In this document: positions 19,600 through 21,007 of the stretch, piece after piece
Layout: each line of letters starts with the position of its first letter
Numbering within the stretch: position 1 is the first letter of the stretch
Source: Isoetes engelmannii
Taxonomy: Eukaryota > Streptophyta > Lycopodiopsida > Isoetales > Isoetaceae
DNA length: 21,007 nt
Assembly: GCA_011763485.2 (NCBI GenBank)
Contig: JAANSK020262716.1
Location: 1-21,007, forward strand
Direction: 5' to 3'
Position numbers and translations under genes: made by a program
Notes under the pieces: model-generated
What the model was told of the DNA's origin: nothing
Seen by the model: the letters and a program-made list of their open reading frames with translations, nothing else
Databases searched by the model: none

Positions 19600-20230
19600 G
19601 CACCCTACAATTTCTTTTAAGTGAAGTGAATTGGCCATTCCTTAAGTAATTTAGGTGTTGAAGTGAAGCCTAAAATGGTCATTTTTGCTATTTCTTTCCA
19701 ATGCAAGTCTAACCCAATTGGCGATTCTTTCTTCAACTTTTTAGCGCTTGAAGTGGCCATATTTATGCAAACAACAAATTTAGATGGCCATGTATCAAAA
19801 CACCTCGAATAATATGCTCGCATAAATCTAACAGCTTGATAGACCTAAAGAAGTAGTGCCACCAAAGCTCAAAAATATTTGTTTACCAAAAATCAATACC
19901 TTTTGTAATAAATAGTACTAATATCAATACATTTTGTAAGTAAGTATAGGCTCTGATAAAAACCCTCAATGATATGGGAAAATCATTATTCTCTAGGAAA
20001 AAGTTCTACGCTAAAAGTGGCCATTTTGTTGGCCAACATCCTTCATCTATAGAACTCAAATGGCCAAAGTATTGGTATGTCCAAAACCATAAAATAATGA
20101 ATTGGCCATTCCGATCCTTTATCTGCCAATGAACTGCTACGAATTGGCGAATCTGCACCTATTATCCGGCCAGAGGATTTTGCCAAAATAGGTCATTCGG
20201 GGCCAAATGGCCCGCCGGGGCCACTAAAAT
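19600..20230. repeat. Tract with dispersed GGCC-centred motifs
   Basis: About ten GGCC tetramers occur in roughly 600 bp of otherwise AT-rich DNA, mostly as TGGCCA within AATTGGCCATTC, AAGTGGCCAT or similar words, with variants such as AATTGGCGATTC. Such dispersed short motifs resemble the subterminal repeats of large plant DNA transposons (CACTA, hAT, MULE), but no terminal inverted repeat or target duplication was found. No gene was recognised. Confidence 0.45.
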
Positions 20231-20272
20231 TTTCGCTGCTCTGTGTATAGGCGCAGGAAACAAGCTTGCTTT

Positions 20273-20580
20273 GTTTTTTCACGGCAAACCTTTGTTTATG
20301 GCCAACACAGAAACAAACAAGCAAGCTCTGTCTTTTCACGGCCATGGCTATGGTGATGGCATCTCAGGCAGAAACAGAGTAGGTGATATCCGGTCTGTAG
20401 AAAATAAATGGTCTGCTGCCTCTGAAGCTAGACGACTCTGTAACAGTAATCTGTAGTTCACGGCCAGGGCTATGGCGTTTGCATCAGAACATCTGTAATC
20501 TGTAGGCCATGTCTATGGCGTTTGCATCAGGACGGTCTTTTCACGCCATGGCCCTGGCATTTGCATCTCAGGCAGAAACA
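20273..20580. repeat. Degenerate minisatellite, about five copies
   Basis: Related units with TTTTCACGGCCATGGC, TATGGCGTTTGCATC and CAGGCAGAAACA parts start near 20273, 20333, 20456, 20505 and 20537. Copies range from about 30 to 43 bp, with unequal spacers, and some spacers carry a repeated CTGTAATCTGTAG. The plus-strand open frame over 20271-20456 is probably a by-product. Confidence 0.65.
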
Positions 20581-20775
20581 TCTTAGGCATCTTAGGCTAT
20601 GGCGTTGAGCTAAAATGGAGTTGACCAAAACAGAGTAGATGGCATCGCCACCCAAAAATATCGACATAAATCAGCTCAATTTTTCGCTTTATAAAAAGTA
20701 ACTGAATAGAGGCGAAATTTTAAGATGCTTAAAGTTTCGTAGTTGGGGATCGAGTTTACAAATGACTATCAATGG

Positions 20776-21007
20776 ATACAGGGGTTTGTTGGAATGTGTG
20801 ATATTTACACGCATGTGCAATCTTGATCCTTTGTCTATTATTAGCTCGAGGAGCTAAAAGGGCTTTAATATCTAGTCCTCATTGTATATAAGAGCATACA
20901 GGGTTTGTTGGAATGTGTGATATTTACACACATGTGCAATCTTGATCCTTTGTCTATTATTAGCTCGAGGAGCTAAAAGGGCTTTAATATCTAGTCCTCA
21001 TTGTATA
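20776..21007. repeat. Near-identical 119-bp tandem duplication, cut by the window edge
   Basis: Copy 1 (20776-20895) and copy 2 (20896-21007, incomplete) differ by only one inserted G and one A/G change. Each holds GTGTGATATTTACAC, a perfect 7-bp stem (TTAGCTC-GAG-GAGCTAA, 20841-20857) and, in the first, TATATAAGAGC at its end. The array may continue beyond the window. It could be a satellite, or part of a promoter-bearing long terminal repeat with subrepeats; nothing here decides. Confidence 0.9.

Noticed and set aside
18970-20580. CRISPR-like array
   Set aside because: The repeats are degenerate, differ in length and spacing, and lie in plant nuclear DNA; there are no cas genes.

Overview
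The window is nuclear DNA from a land plant. It holds two host genes with spliceosomal introns, a plant-type glutamate receptor-like channel (GLR) and a plant organelle-type PP2C phosphatase, set in AT-rich DNA full of decayed transposons. The species cannot be fixed from the sequence. The density of decayed LINE, Helitron, pogo-like and Ty3/gypsy pieces suggests a large plant genome; a fern or other non-seed plant is possible, but that is a guess.

Layout: 1-2560 is AT-rich DNA with small tandem repeats and a short LINE/SINE-like 3' tail (1711-1766). 2565-3978 holds Helitron material: a decayed 3' terminus at 2594, a broken helicase (2650-3625) and a well-preserved 3' terminus (hairpin plus CTAG, 3949-3978). 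3979-5160 is intergenic, with a 64-bp tandem duplication. 5349-8409 (+) is a GLR gene that can be assembled into six exons giving an 883-residue channel with conserved splice sites; one exon is only 32 nt and encodes the pore loop. 8578-8994 is an unassigned open frame. 9150-9800 is a broken Ty3/gypsy integrase fragment. 9800-12000 is mostly featureless apart from short repeats. 12458-14651 (-) is a four-exon gene for a 492-residue PP2C of the PPTC7/Arabidopsis PP2C-55 type, probably with an extra intron in its 5' UTR.

15200-21007 is transposon and repeat territory: another copy of the LINE/SINE-like tail (15371-15410), a 5'-truncated LINE on the minus strand ending in poly(A) (17010-16234), a pogo-like (DDE_1) transposase remnant on the minus strand (about 18041-17075), a C/G-rich foldback, a LINE reverse transcriptase piece (18733-18969) running straight into a near-perfect 139-bp hairpin (18970-19108), a GGCC-rich repeated tract, a degenerate minisatellite (20273-20580), and an almost identical 119-bp tandem duplication at the right edge.

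The two host genes are unrelated in function (a membrane ion channel and an organellar phosphatase), lie on opposite strands with converging 3' ends about 4 kb apart, and show no sign of joint regulation. No clear new biological system was found. The best candidates for follow-up are the 139-bp hairpin, the 119-bp end repeat, the unusual gate sequence and microexon of the GLR, and the short palindromic tail shared by two distant loci.
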